DNA of 6,810 nucleotides from an uncultured Collinsella sp. (GCA_958348225.1 CATVYG010000052.1:1-6810), one strand, 5' to 3'; counted from the stretch's first letter, positions 1 through 6,473 are shown. Notes: generated from the sequence alone by a model not told the origin. A program made the numbers and translations.

Positions 1-36
1 GAGCGCTCCCGCAAACTGCCTCTTGACAACTTATAG
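1..36 (+). CDS. Possible C-terminal end of a gene entering from the left
   Basis: Frame 1 is open from the first base to a TAG at 34-36 and reads ERSRKLPLDNL. The charged start and hydrophobic end would suit a protein C-terminus, but 11 codons are too few to identify a family. If real, this gene runs toward the Ech operon, and the hairpins at 129-177 would lie between two convergent genes. It could equally be chance. Confidence 0.2.
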   Translation, partial: ERSRKLPLDNL

Positions 37-128
37 GAGCGTCGGTTTTGTTTTTGGGATTTTCCGTATGGTCGGAGGTTCGCTATCCAGCCCCGTAATC
101 CGGCATAGTTTTGTTCGCGGCGGCTCCA

Positions 129-177
129 CCGCGCGTTAAGCGCGGGGCCGGTGGGGCATTTTTGCCCCACCGGCCCC
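129..177 (-). terminator. GC-rich hairpin pair at the end of the Ech operon
   Basis: A perfect 15-bp inverted repeat (144-158 with 163-177, TTTT loop on the + strand) begins 9 bases after the echF stop. It is followed on the minus strand by a second hairpin (129-134 with 140-145) that shares two bases with it. No run of U follows on either strand, so it is not a textbook intrinsic terminator. It may terminate poorly, act with Rho, or protect the mRNA 3' end. Its position right after the last gene supports a 3'-end role. Confidence 0.6.
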
Positions 178-186
178 GTCTTCGCG

Positions 187-528
187 TTACTCCGGCTTGG
201 TTTCTACCGTGGGAGTCTTATCCGCCGCAACTGGAGTACGGGCGGTGTCCATAGTCAGGCAGTGCTTGGGGCAGCTCTCGATGCACTCGCCGCACACCAC
301 GCAGGCGTACGGGTCAATCGACCAGGTACCGCCTTTGCGATCGACCGCGAGCGCGCCCGCCGGGCAGCGACGCGCGCACATGCCGCAGCAAATGCACACG
401 TCCATGTCGTTAACGATGTGCCCGCGCAGGCGCTCGGGCGCCACGAGCTTCTCCTGCGGATAGCACACCGTGACCGGCTGCTTGACCATAGAGCCCAAGG
501 CCGTCTTGGCAAATGTCAGCAAACTCAT
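187..528 (-). CDS. echF: Ech hydrogenase subunit F, 2[4Fe-4S] ferredoxin-like (NuoI/HycF family)
   Basis: This 113-residue iron-sulfur protein is the likely entry point for electrons from reduced ferredoxin, which it passes toward the EchC cluster on the cytoplasmic side of the membrane. Two classical CxxCxxCxxxCP motifs are visible: C45, C48, C51, C55 and C76, C79, C82, C86. Each should bind one [4Fe-4S] cluster. C47, inside the first motif (CICCGMC), is an extra cysteine. The N-terminal 40 residues resemble the short lead-in of NuoI proteins, and about 20 residues after the second motif are polar and probably flexible. It is much shorter than HycF of formate hydrogenlyase, which fits Ech. 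It is the last gene of the operon, starting 7 bases after the echE stop; GGTAGG across that junction can serve as ribosome binding site. Confidence 0.93.
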   Translation of the reverse strand: MSLLTFAKTALGSMVKQPVTVCYPQEKLVAPERLRGHIVNDMDVCICCGMCARRCPAGALAVDRKGGTWSIDPYACVVCGECIESCPKHCLTMDTARTPVAADKTPTVETKPE

Positions 529-535
529 GCCGCGC

Positions 536-1624
536 CTACCTTTCCGTGCAGCTAATGCAGGGGTCGATGGTCAGGATAATCATGGGCACGTTGGCAAGGA
601 GCACGCCCTGCAGCGCATGTGTCAGACCCGCCAGGTTCTGCGACGTCGGCGTACGCACACGGAAACGGTCCAGATTCTTGGTGCAGTTGCCGCGCACATA
701 GTAGTACGCCTCGCCGCGCGGCTGCTCAATCACAACCTCGCCGCGCGCGCCGTCGGCCGGCGTAAGCTTGGTGCGCCCGCCGATACCGTCGTGCGGAATC
801 TTGCCCACAAGCTCCTTGATGATGTCCATGGCCTGCGTGACCTCGGCACAACGCACCTGGCAGCGAGCATAGCAGTCTCCATCGGTGGCAACGATGGGCT
901 CAAACGCAGCCAGGTCCGCATAGGCACCGTCGCCAAACATGCGCACGTCGTAGTCCACGCCCGAGGCGCGACCGAACGGGCCGACCATCGAAAGCTCCAG
1001 CGCATCCTTCTTGCTGATCACGCCCACGCTATGCAAGCGCTCGCCGCAGCTGTCGTCGTCCAAAAACGTATGCACCAGGGCCTCGTAGTCGGGGCGCATG
1101 GCGTCAAGCGTCTGGACAATGCCCGCCAGCTCGGAATCCTCAATGTCGTGCTTAAGGCCGCCGATCTCGTTAATCGAAAGGATCACGCGGCCGCCGCAGG
1201 TGCTCTCGAAGATCTTGAGAATCTGCTCGCGCAGGGTCCACGAACGATAGAACAGCGCCTCGAAGCCAAAGGCATCGGCGAGCAGGCCCAGCCACAGCAG
1301 ATGCGAGTGGATGCGCGAAAGCTCGTGCAAAATGGTGCGGATATACTGCACGCGGCTGGGCACCTCGATGTCGAGCATACGCTCGCAGGCGCTGGCATAG
1401 CCGCAGCTGTGGCCCACGGCGCAGATGCCGCAGATGCGCTCGGCGATGTAGCCAAACTGGTGCATATCGCGCTTTTCGGTGAGCTTCTCGAGTCCGCGGT
1501 GCACAAAACCGATCTGCGGAATTGCCTCGAGAACGCGGTCGTCCTCGATCACCAGGTCCAGATGAAGCGGCTCGGGCAGCACCGGGTGTTGCGGGCCAAA
1601 CGGAATAACGGAGCGATGTGCCAT
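536..1624 (-). CDS. echE: Ech hydrogenase large subunit E, NiFe catalytic subunit (NuoD-like)
   Basis: This 362-residue subunit holds the NiFe active site where protons are reduced to H2, or H2 is oxidised. Both metal-binding motifs are intact: RICGIC at residues 63-68 (C65, C68) with the following AVGHS, and DPCISCTER at 354-362 (C356, C359). These four cysteines should bind Ni and Fe. The protein stops exactly at R362, the position after which maturation proteases cut other NiFe large subunits, so there is no C-terminal propeptide. EchE and CooH of the energy-converting group are known to lack it, whereas HycE has one. NuoC is not fused to it, unlike HycE/HyfG. The gene starts 5 bases after the echD stop. 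AGGAGG, lying in the last echD codons 10 bases before the ATG, supports the start. Confidence in the hydrogenase call is very high. Confidence 0.97.
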   Translation of the reverse strand: MAHRSVIPFGPQHPVLPEPLHLDLVIEDDRVLEAIPQIGFVHRGLEKLTEKRDMHQFGYIAERICGICAVGHSCGYASACERMLDIEVPSRVQYIRTILHELSRIHSHLLWLGLLADAFGFEALFYRSWTLREQILKIFESTCGGRVILSINEIGGLKHDIEDSELAGIVQTLDAMRPDYEALVHTFLDDDSCGERLHSVGVISKKDALELSMVGPFGRASGVDYDVRMFGDGAYADLAAFEPIVATDGDCYARCQVRCAEVTQAMDIIKELVGKIPHDGIGGRTKLTPADGARGEVVIEQPRGEAYYYVRGNCTKNLDRFRVRTPTSQNLAGLTHALQGVLLANVPMIILTIDPCISCTER

Positions 1625-1629
1625 GGACC

Positions 1630-2349
1630 TTACGCCTCCTTTTTCTGCTTGTCGCGGGCGGCCTTGGCGGCAAGCGCCGCGCGGACCTTGGCCGCTTTCT
1701 CGGGATCCATGGCGGCGAGCTTTGCCTCCATCTCGGCAGCCTTGAGCGCGGCCTTCGCAGCAGTTTCATCGTGCTGAGCATCGGAGCCGGCAGCCGCAGC
1801 GGGCTGAGCGACGGCAGCGCTCGCAGCATCGCCAGCGCCCGCAACGCCCTCCCCCGCAGCGGCCGTGGCAGCGGCGGCCTTTTCGGCCGCGGCCTTGCGC
1901 GCTTTGGCCTCTGCGGCCGCGCGGACCTTCATGGCCTTCTCGCGCGCGGCCTTCACCTCGGGCGTGATAACGCTCATGGGCTCGGCAGTCGAGACCTGGT
2001 AGAAAAAGCCCTTAAAGTCGAGCTGCATGTCGGTAATGGCAAGACCAAACAGGTCGTGGGCCTCGTTTTCAAACGGGAATACCGCCGGATAGTACGAACT
2101 GATAGACGGAATCTCCTGGTACTGATCAATTCCCTCAACCACCAGGTTTTCGATCGCATAGTTGCCGTCCTGCACAATATGCTCCTGAGCAGCACGAACG
2201 TTGATAAATGTATAGACCAGGCGATACGTGCCGTCGTCGACGTTGCGTTCGGCGTGCATCTGCACAAAGCGCGCGCCAACGCCCTTGAGCGCCTGGACAT
2301 GCGACAGGAGCTCGTCGATCCCGACGATGGTATAGATAGCCTTTTGCAT
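1630..2349 (-). CDS. echD: Ech hydrogenase subunit D (NuoC-like) with long Ala/Lys-rich tail
   Basis: This 239-residue protein belongs to the NuoC / 30-kDa subunit family, which packs against the large subunit in the soluble arm and carries no cofactor. The first 125 residues form the recognisable domain. The signature segment at residues 81-103 (P-S-I ... P-F-E-N-E-A-H-D-L-F-G-L) matches the NuoC pattern in which E-x-E-x-x-D-x-F-G is conserved. From about residue 128 on, a 112-residue tail is dominated by Ala, Lys, Glu and Arg and is probably helical or disordered. It contains two near-copies of an EKAxKVRAA unit (residues 137-145 and 217-225). Typical EchD proteins end near the conserved domain, so the tail is an addition. 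The ATG overlaps the echC stop in TAATG, with AAAGGAGG 7 bases upstream, which suggests translational coupling. Confidence 0.92.
   Translation of the reverse strand: MQKAIYTIVGIDELLSHVQALKGVGARFVQMHAERNVDDGTYRLVYTFINVRAAQEHIVQDGNYAIENLVVEGIDQYQEIPSISSYYPAVFPFENEAHDLFGLAITDMQLDFKGFFYQVSTAEPMSVITPEVKAAREKAMKVRAAAEAKARKAAAEKAAAATAAAGEGVAGAGDAASAAVAQPAAAAGSDAQHDETAAKAALKAAEMEAKLAAMDPEKAAKVRAALAAKAARDKQKKEA
1676..1929. repeat. Repeated unit in the echD tail (14-base identical core)
   Basis: The 14-base string GCCGCGCGGACCTT occurs at 1676-1689 and again at 1916-1929, 240 bases apart and in the same reading frame of echD. Together with neighbouring bases it encodes the two EKAxKVRAA units of the Ala/Lys-rich tail. 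A partial internal duplication that later diverged is the simplest reading. Independent convergence on alanine-rich helical sequence in GC-rich DNA is the alternative. Confidence 0.5.
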
Positions 2350-2951
2350 TACTCGGCCTCCTTTGCAGCGGCGGGCGCGGCGGACCTGGTGGACACGTTG
2401 ACCTCGACGCCGTCACCGGCGACGGCCCCGGCCCCGGCCCCCGCAGCCACAAACCCGTCCTCGCCCAGCTCAACGCCACCGTCCCAAGTAGCGGCGCCGC
2501 CCACGGTAAGCGGATCGCCGCCGGCGCGCATCACGGCCTCTTTCTGGTCCAGGATGCCGCACGCCTCCACGATGGCATCGATCACGGTCTCGGGGCGAAT
2601 GGCGCACCCAGGCGCGTACACATCCACGGGAATTGCGCGGTCCACGCCGCCGGTCACGTTATAGGCATCGCGGAACACGCCGCCCGAACACGCGCAGATG
2701 CCGCAGGCCACCACGCACTTGGGCTCGAGCATCTGGTTGTAAATCTGGCGCACGACAGGCAGGTTCTGGACATTGACCGACCCCGTCACCAAAAAGATGT
2801 CCGCATGCTTGGGGTTGCCGGTGTTGACCACGCCAAAGCGTTCCGCATCGAACAGCGGCGTGAGCGAGGCCAACACCTCGATATCGCATCCGTTGCAGCT
2901 CGAGCCGTCGTAATGAATAACCCACGGCGAGCGCGACATTTTATGATCCAT
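2349..2951 (-). CDS. echC: Ech hydrogenase small subunit C (NuoB-like, [4Fe-4S])
   Basis: This 200-residue small subunit carries the single [4Fe-4S] cluster that hands electrons to the NiFe site. The expected ligands are present: C19 and C22 (CNGC), C86 (GIC in ACGICACSGG) and C116 (PGC). C83 and C88 are extra cysteines near the third ligand. Residues 34-58, with D-A-E-R-F-G, H-A-D and V-T-G, match the family. The usual PGCPP of NuoB reads PGCAIRPE here; to my recollection Ech-type small subunits often have CAARPE. After about residue 140 an acidic Gly/Ala/Val-rich tail of 60 residues follows with no family match. The gene lies 12 bases after echAB; AGGAGG, overlapping the echAB stop, is 8 bases from the ATG. 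M5 is a possible alternative start. The stop overlaps the echD start by one base. Confidence 0.95.
   Translation of the reverse strand: MDHKMSRSPWVIHYDGSSCNGCDIEVLASLTPLFDAERFGVVNTGNPKHADIFLVTGSVNVQNLPVVRQIYNQMLEPKCVVACGICACSGGVFRDAYNVTGGVDRAIPVDVYAPGCAIRPETVIDAIVEACGILDQKEAVMRAGGDPLTVGGAATWDGGVELGEDGFVAAGAGAGAVAGDGVEVNVSTRSAAPAAAKEAE
2424..2441. repeat. GGCCCC hexamer x3 in the echC tail
   Basis: Three perfect tandem copies of GGCCCC (2424-2429, 2430-2435, 2436-2441) lie in the part of echC that encodes the GAGAGA run of the low-complexity tail. The six-base unit keeps the frame, so copy-number changes would lengthen or shorten the tail by two residues without breaking the protein. Confidence 0.7.
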
Positions 2952-2963
2952 GGATGCCGCCTC

Positions 2964-5846
2964 CTAAATAAATACGTCGACGAGGATGGGCATAAGGTTG
3001 AGCAGGCCAAACACCAGCGCCACGCCCCAGCCGAGTTTAAAGCAGCTGCGCCAGGTGCTGCGTGCGAAGGTGTTGTCGATCAGGACCTCGACAAAATACG
3101 TCGCGGCCATCACGGCCAGGGCTACGACCCAGCTCACGGGGTTGTCCCAGACAAAGAACATGCCCACCCACATCAAAAACAGCACGCTCTCGCACCAGTG
3201 CATAAGGGTCATCTTGGCCAGCGTGCCGCCGCTCATCTCGGTGGCGACGCCCTGGACAATCTCCTGATGCGCATGATGCGAGTACGAAAGGTCAAACGGC
3301 GACTTGCGCAGCTTGATGGTAAGTACCGCGAGCAGCGCGAGAAAAATTGGCGCGCTGTACACGATGATGGGGGCCGACTGCCCCGTCACGGCGATGGAAT
3401 CGAAGCTATCGGTGGCAAGGTACAGGCCCACGCTCATCAGCAGAACGGCGGGCTCGTAGCTCATAACCTGCAGCAGCTCGCGGTCGGCGCCGACCTGGGC
3501 AAACGGACTTTGCGTCGAGGCGGACGCCAGCACCACAAAGATTGCGGCGAGCGTCACCATAAAGGAGCACAACATCGTGTTGGAACCCGACACAAAGATG
3601 CCGCCGCCCACCACGGTAAAGATGAGCGCGCACGCCATGTAGGTATCGTCCATGGTGTTTACGCTGGCGGGGGCCTTGCGCAGCAGCTTGGCAACGTCGT
3701 AGAACGGTTGCAGCAGGCGCGGACCCACACGGCCCTGCATGCGGGCCGAAAGCTTACGGTCAAGACCGTCGATCAGACCGCCCACAAGCGGCGCCAGCAA
3801 GGCAAACGCCACGGTGCCAATAAAAATGCCCACGACGCCCGAACCTTCAAAATACTTGCCGCGCAGCACCGAGGGCGCGCTCATGGCAAGCCGCTCGGGC
3901 CCAATCCACGCGCAACACAGAAGCGCAAACAAGATAATGCTGCAGCACACGACGCTACCTGCGGGGCCAATGCGCTTCTCGCCAAGGGCGTCCTCCGAAT
4001 ACCAATTGCGCTTTTCGGCCTTCACCTCGTGTCCCATCGAGCCGCGGAAATGGCGGTAATTGTCGGTTCCCACACCCGAAAGATATACGTTTACGTGCGG
4101 CTTGTTGCTCACGCGGAATGAAGTCAGCAGCACCACGGCGATAAACGCCACGATAACCACCATCAGATACATGGCGTCCTTGCCGATAACGTACGGCACG
4201 CGGCCAAACACCATGGCCAAGTAAGGCGACACCAGACCGCTCGAGATAACCGGAAACGCCACGCAGCACAGAATCAGCAGCGCGGCGATGGTGTTGAGGG
4301 CCATCCATTCGGTCTTATGGACATTGACCTCAACGTTTTGAGCCGTGGGGTCGACGCCCGAAAGCTTGGCAAGCCACTTGCCCCAGAAGAAGAACGTCGC
4401 TGCCGAGCCAAAGGCCAGCACCATAATCATGAGCACGTTGCCGGTCTGTGCAAACGCCACCAGGGCGCCCCACTTGGACACGAGCATGCCAAACGGCGCC
4501 ACAAACATGCCCATGATGCCCAGCATCATCAGGCGCGTCAGGTGCGGCATGCGGCTGAACATACCGTCCATGTCCTCGATATCGCGGCTGCCGATATGAT
4601 GCTCGGCCGTGCCCACGCACAGGAACAGCAGCGACTTGGCCACCGTGTGGAACAGGATCAGGAAGATGGCCGCCCATACGGCCTCGGGCGCGCCGACACC
4701 CAGGCAGGCACTAATGAGGCCTAAGTTGGAAATGGTGGAGTACGCGAGCACGCGTTTGGCGTTGCTCTGCGAGATGGCCATGAGGGCAGCGAGCAAAAAC
4801 GTGATGGCACCCACACTCGTGACCATAAAACCGGTCACAGGATAGATAGCATAGAGCGGGCTCAGCTTGACCATCAGGAACACGCCGGCTTTGACCATGG
4901 TTGACGAGTGCAGCAGGGCGCTCGTGGGCGTGGGGGCAACCATAGCACCGAGCAGCCAAGTGTGGAACGGCATCTGTGCGGCCTTGGTGAGCGCGGCGAG
5001 CGACAGCAGAACGACCGGCATCACCAGCAGCGCGGATTGCGCGGTTCCGGCACCGGAAAGCTCGATCATTCCCGAGATGGTCAGCGGCATGCCGTTAACG
5101 TGCAAGAACATAAGGCCCGCCAAAAACGCGATACCGCCCAGCATGTTGAGGATGATCTGGGTGAAGGCGTTCTTGATGGCCTCGGGCGTGCGCGTGTAGC
5201 CAATCATAAGGAACGAGCACACGGTGGTGATTTCCCAGCCGCAGAACAGCCACTCAAGGTTGTCGCTCGTCACGATGACGAACATGGCTGAGAGGAACAG
5301 GAACATAAGCGCCAGGAACTGCGGGCGACGGTCGGGCGCGGTCTGCCCGCGCAGCGCAGCCTCGTGCTCGTCGTGGGCCTGGAAGTCCTTCATGTAGCCC
5401 AGGGCATACACGCAGATAAGGCTGCCGACGATGCCGACGGCGAGGACCATGATCACGCTCATGTAGTCCAGGTAGAGCGGGGTTGCGGTGACGGCTTCGG
5501 TCGCGGGCAGCGTCATGGCTGCAAAGGCGAGCGAGCCCACCAACTGGACTACGCTGAGCACCGTGGTGAGCGCGTTCCTATATTTGTACGCGTTGTACAG
5601 GATGACGGCGCACAGGATGACGTCGATAACGGAACTGATGATCGAGAGCACATGCGAGGTGCCGGGGGCAACCTCAAAGCTCTGCGGACCCGTGCCAAAA
5701 AACATGACGGCGACTACAACTGTCACCGCCATAATAATGCCGGAGCCTATGAGCCCCACCGCATCGCGGGTGCGGTCACCGCGCGCGAGCAGCATGCCCA
5801 GCGCCGGTACCAGCGGAAACAGGGTAAGGAAATACAGTAGCGTCAT
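2964..5846 (-). CDS. echAB: Fused EchA-EchB membrane subunit (antiporter-like NuoL/M + NuoH-like)
   Basis: This 960-residue membrane protein joins two subunits that are normally separate. Residues 1 to about 655 are the NuoL/NuoM/HyfB-like ion-translocating part, with roughly 14 membrane spans. Its key charged residues are visible: E205 in GWEITTV, K288 in LTKAAQMPFHTW, the APTPTSALLHSSTMVKAG stretch with K319, K364 in NAKRVLAYST, and H400/K404. Residues about 668-960 are the NuoH-like part (EchB/HycD), with about eight spans. Markers there are RKLSARMQGRVGPRLLQP (698-713), the acidic ADRELL...YEPA loop (E790, E798) and KSPFDL...HQEIVQG (848-866). The frame is continuous, and the combined length equals EchA plus EchB, so nothing is lost. 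First gene of the operon: GGGGGAG 7 bases before the ATG supports the start. It anchors the complex and probably pumps H+ or Na+. Confidence 0.95.
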   Translation of the reverse strand: MTLLYFLTLFPLVPALGMLLARGDRTRDAVGLIGSGIIMAVTVVVAVMFFGTGPQSFEVAPGTSHVLSIISSVIDVILCAVILYNAYKYRNALTTVLSVVQLVGSLAFAAMTLPATEAVTATPLYLDYMSVIMVLAVGIVGSLICVYALGYMKDFQAHDEHEAALRGQTAPDRRPQFLALMFLFLSAMFVIVTSDNLEWLFCGWEITTVCSFLMIGYTRTPEAIKNAFTQIILNMLGGIAFLAGLMFLHVNGMPLTISGMIELSGAGTAQSALLVMPVVLLSLAALTKAAQMPFHTWLLGAMVAPTPTSALLHSSTMVKAGVFLMVKLSPLYAIYPVTGFMVTSVGAITFLLAALMAISQSNAKRVLAYSTISNLGLISACLGVGAPEAVWAAIFLILFHTVAKSLLFLCVGTAEHHIGSRDIEDMDGMFSRMPHLTRLMMLGIMGMFVAPFGMLVSKWGALVAFAQTGNVLMIMVLAFGSAATFFFWGKWLAKLSGVDPTAQNVEVNVHKTEWMALNTIAALLILCCVAFPVISSGLVSPYLAMVFGRVPYVIGKDAMYLMVVIVAFIAVVLLTSFRVSNKPHVNVYLSGVGTDNYRHFRGSMGHEVKAEKRNWYSEDALGEKRIGPAGSVVCCSIILFALLCCAWIGPERLAMSAPSVLRGKYFEGSGVVGIFIGTVAFALLAPLVGGLIDGLDRKLSARMQGRVGPRLLQPFYDVAKLLRKAPASVNTMDDTYMACALIFTVVGGGIFVSGSNTMLCSFMVTLAAIFVVLASASTQSPFAQVGADRELLQVMSYEPAVLLMSVGLYLATDSFDSIAVTGQSAPIIVYSAPIFLALLAVLTIKLRKSPFDLSYSHHAHQEIVQGVATEMSGGTLAKMTLMHWCESVLFLMWVGMFFVWDNPVSWVVALAVMAATYFVEVLIDNTFARSTWRSCFKLGWGVALVFGLLNLMPILVDVFI

Positions 5847-5853
5847 ACCATCA

Positions 5854-5860
5854 CTCCCCC
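5854..5860 (-). promoter_or_regulatory. Ribosome binding site of echAB
   Basis: On the minus strand GGGGGAG sits 7 bases before the ATG at 5846. Another ATG at 5851-5849, closer to this site, runs into TGA after two codons, so the site supports the start at 5846. Confidence 0.7.
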
Positions 5861-5881
5861 ATGCAAAAACGCTGCAATTGT

Positions 5882-5892
5882 TTAACGTTATA
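5882..5892 (-). promoter_or_regulatory. Candidate -10 and overlapping palindrome upstream of the Ech operon
   Basis: The minus strand has TATAAC at 5892-5887, which could be a -10 box giving a 5' leader of about 35 bases. No good -35 lies 16-18 bases upstream; the nearest TTGACC (5930-5925) is 32 bases away. The box overlaps the 8-bp palindrome TAACGTTA (5883-5890), itself flanked by AATTG (5876-5880) and CAATT (5896-5900). A promoter is needed somewhere in 5847-5991, because the upstream gene ends in a strong terminator. Activator dependence would explain the missing -35, but that is inference. Confidence 0.25.
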
Positions 5893-5991
5893 GCTCAATT
5901 ACGGGGTTGCGGTGGCAGGTTTTCGGTCAACTGGGGAGTTTTAGGCGTACGGGGCAAGGGCGCGTCCGCATTGGAGTAGAGGCGCGGCAAG

Positions 5992-6015
5992 AAAAAATGC
6001 GCCCCTGTGGGCGCA
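5992..6015 (-). terminator. Intrinsic terminator of the helix-turn-helix gene
   Basis: Read on the minus strand, a perfect 7-bp stem (TGCGCCC / GGGCGCA, 6015-6009 with 6004-5998) with a 4-base loop is followed at once by six T (5997-5992). It starts 12 bases after the stop of the helix-turn-helix gene. It should separate that gene's transcript from the Ech operon. Confidence 0.88.
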
Positions 6016-6027
6016 CCATCCCGTTTG

Positions 6028-6432
6028 CTATTCCGCCTTTTTAACGCGCGGCTTGCGACCGCGCGGCTTATCGACCAGTGCGGCCTCACCGCTCTCGCGG
6101 TACTGACGGCACCAAGCCTTGACCGAAGACTCGCTGGGAATCTTGTGCTTGATCATGGCCTCGCGAACCGTCAAGCCGTTTTCCAGACGGTCCTTAACCA
6201 CAGCGAGCTTTACGTCGTACGAATAGGTGTGATGATGCGAACCGGCGTTGAGAACGGCGTCGGCACCGCCCACGGCATACGCGCGGGCCCACTGACGAGC
6301 CGTGGCCTGGGGAATGCCAAGCTCCGCAGCGAGGGCGCGATGACCGACCCCCTCTTGGAGGATCTCGACGGCGCGCTGCCTAACCTCAGGCGCATGCGTG
6401 CGAGTCCTAGTTGCTTCCGACATACCTGCCAC
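6028..6432 (-). CDS. Stand-alone double helix-turn-helix protein, IS150/IS3 OrfA-like
   Basis: This 134-residue basic protein has two helix-turn-helix units. The first spans about residues 17-57 (RALAAELGIPQATARQWAR) and the second about 72-118 (TVREAMIKHKIPSESSVKAW, then YRESGEAAL). The C-terminus is Lys/Arg-rich (KPRGRKPRVKKAE). This is the layout of OrfA (InsJ type) of IS150-group IS3 elements, which binds element ends. InsJ is about 170 residues with a C-terminal leucine-zipper part that is missing here. No OrfB (DDE integrase) follows; an intrinsic terminator lies 12 bases downstream. I see no terminal inverted repeats. It may be an element remnant or a domesticated DNA-binding regulator. 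The start is GTG at 6432 with AAGG 7 bases upstream; ATG at 6423 is possible but has poorer spacing. Confidence 0.75.
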   Translation of the reverse strand: MAGMSEATRTRTHAPEVRQRAVEILQEGVGHRALAAELGIPQATARQWARAYAVGGADAVLNAGSHHHTYSYDVKLAVVKDRLENGLTVREAMIKHKIPSESSVKAWCRQYRESGEAALVDKPRGRKPRVKKAE

Positions 6433-6441
6433 TTCTTAGCC

Positions 6442-6452
6442 TTAACCGTTAA
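6442..6452. promoter_or_regulatory. 11-bp perfect dyad TTAAC-C-GTTAA in the leader of the helix-turn-helix gene
   Basis: TTAACCGTTAA is a perfect inverted repeat around one base, lying between the candidate -10 box and the GTG start. It resembles TTAACGTTA at 5882-5890 upstream of the Ech operon. It may be an operator; chance in AT-rich DNA is possible. Confidence 0.3.
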
Positions 6453-6473
6453 TCTGCTTTCTTACGTGCAAGT

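Noticed and set aside
23..51. TTGACA at 23-28 (+ strand) as a promoter -35
   Set aside because: The expected -10 position reads TTTTGT and no gene follows on the + strand.
470..1777. Long + strand open frame (435 codons) antisense to echE
   Set aside because: It lies opposite a well-supported hydrogenase gene, shows no recognisable domain, and is expected from codon bias in GC-rich DNA.
1618..2664. + strand frame of 348 codons antisense to echD and echC
   Set aside because: Shadow of Ala-rich coding sequence; low-complexity product with no family match.
2805..4121. Long + strand open frame (438 codons) antisense to echAB and the echC start
   Set aside because: His/Arg/Lys-rich composition typical of the complement of a membrane-protein gene, with no domain.
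5364..5840. + strand frame of 158 codons antisense to the echAB start
   Set aside because: Asp/His/Gly-rich shadow of the hydrophobic N-terminus of EchA.
536..5846. Formate hydrogenlyase (hyc/hyf) identity for the operon
   Set aside because: NuoC-like and NuoD-like parts are separate, the large subunit lacks a propeptide, and extra Hyc/Hyf subunits are absent; Ech fits better.
5932..6042. Programmed -1 frameshift at AAAAAG near the end of the OrfA-like gene, as in IS150
   Set aside because: An A-rich run and a downstream stem are present, but the -1 frame continues only about 37 codons with no integrase motif, and the stem is better explained as an intrinsic terminator with six T.
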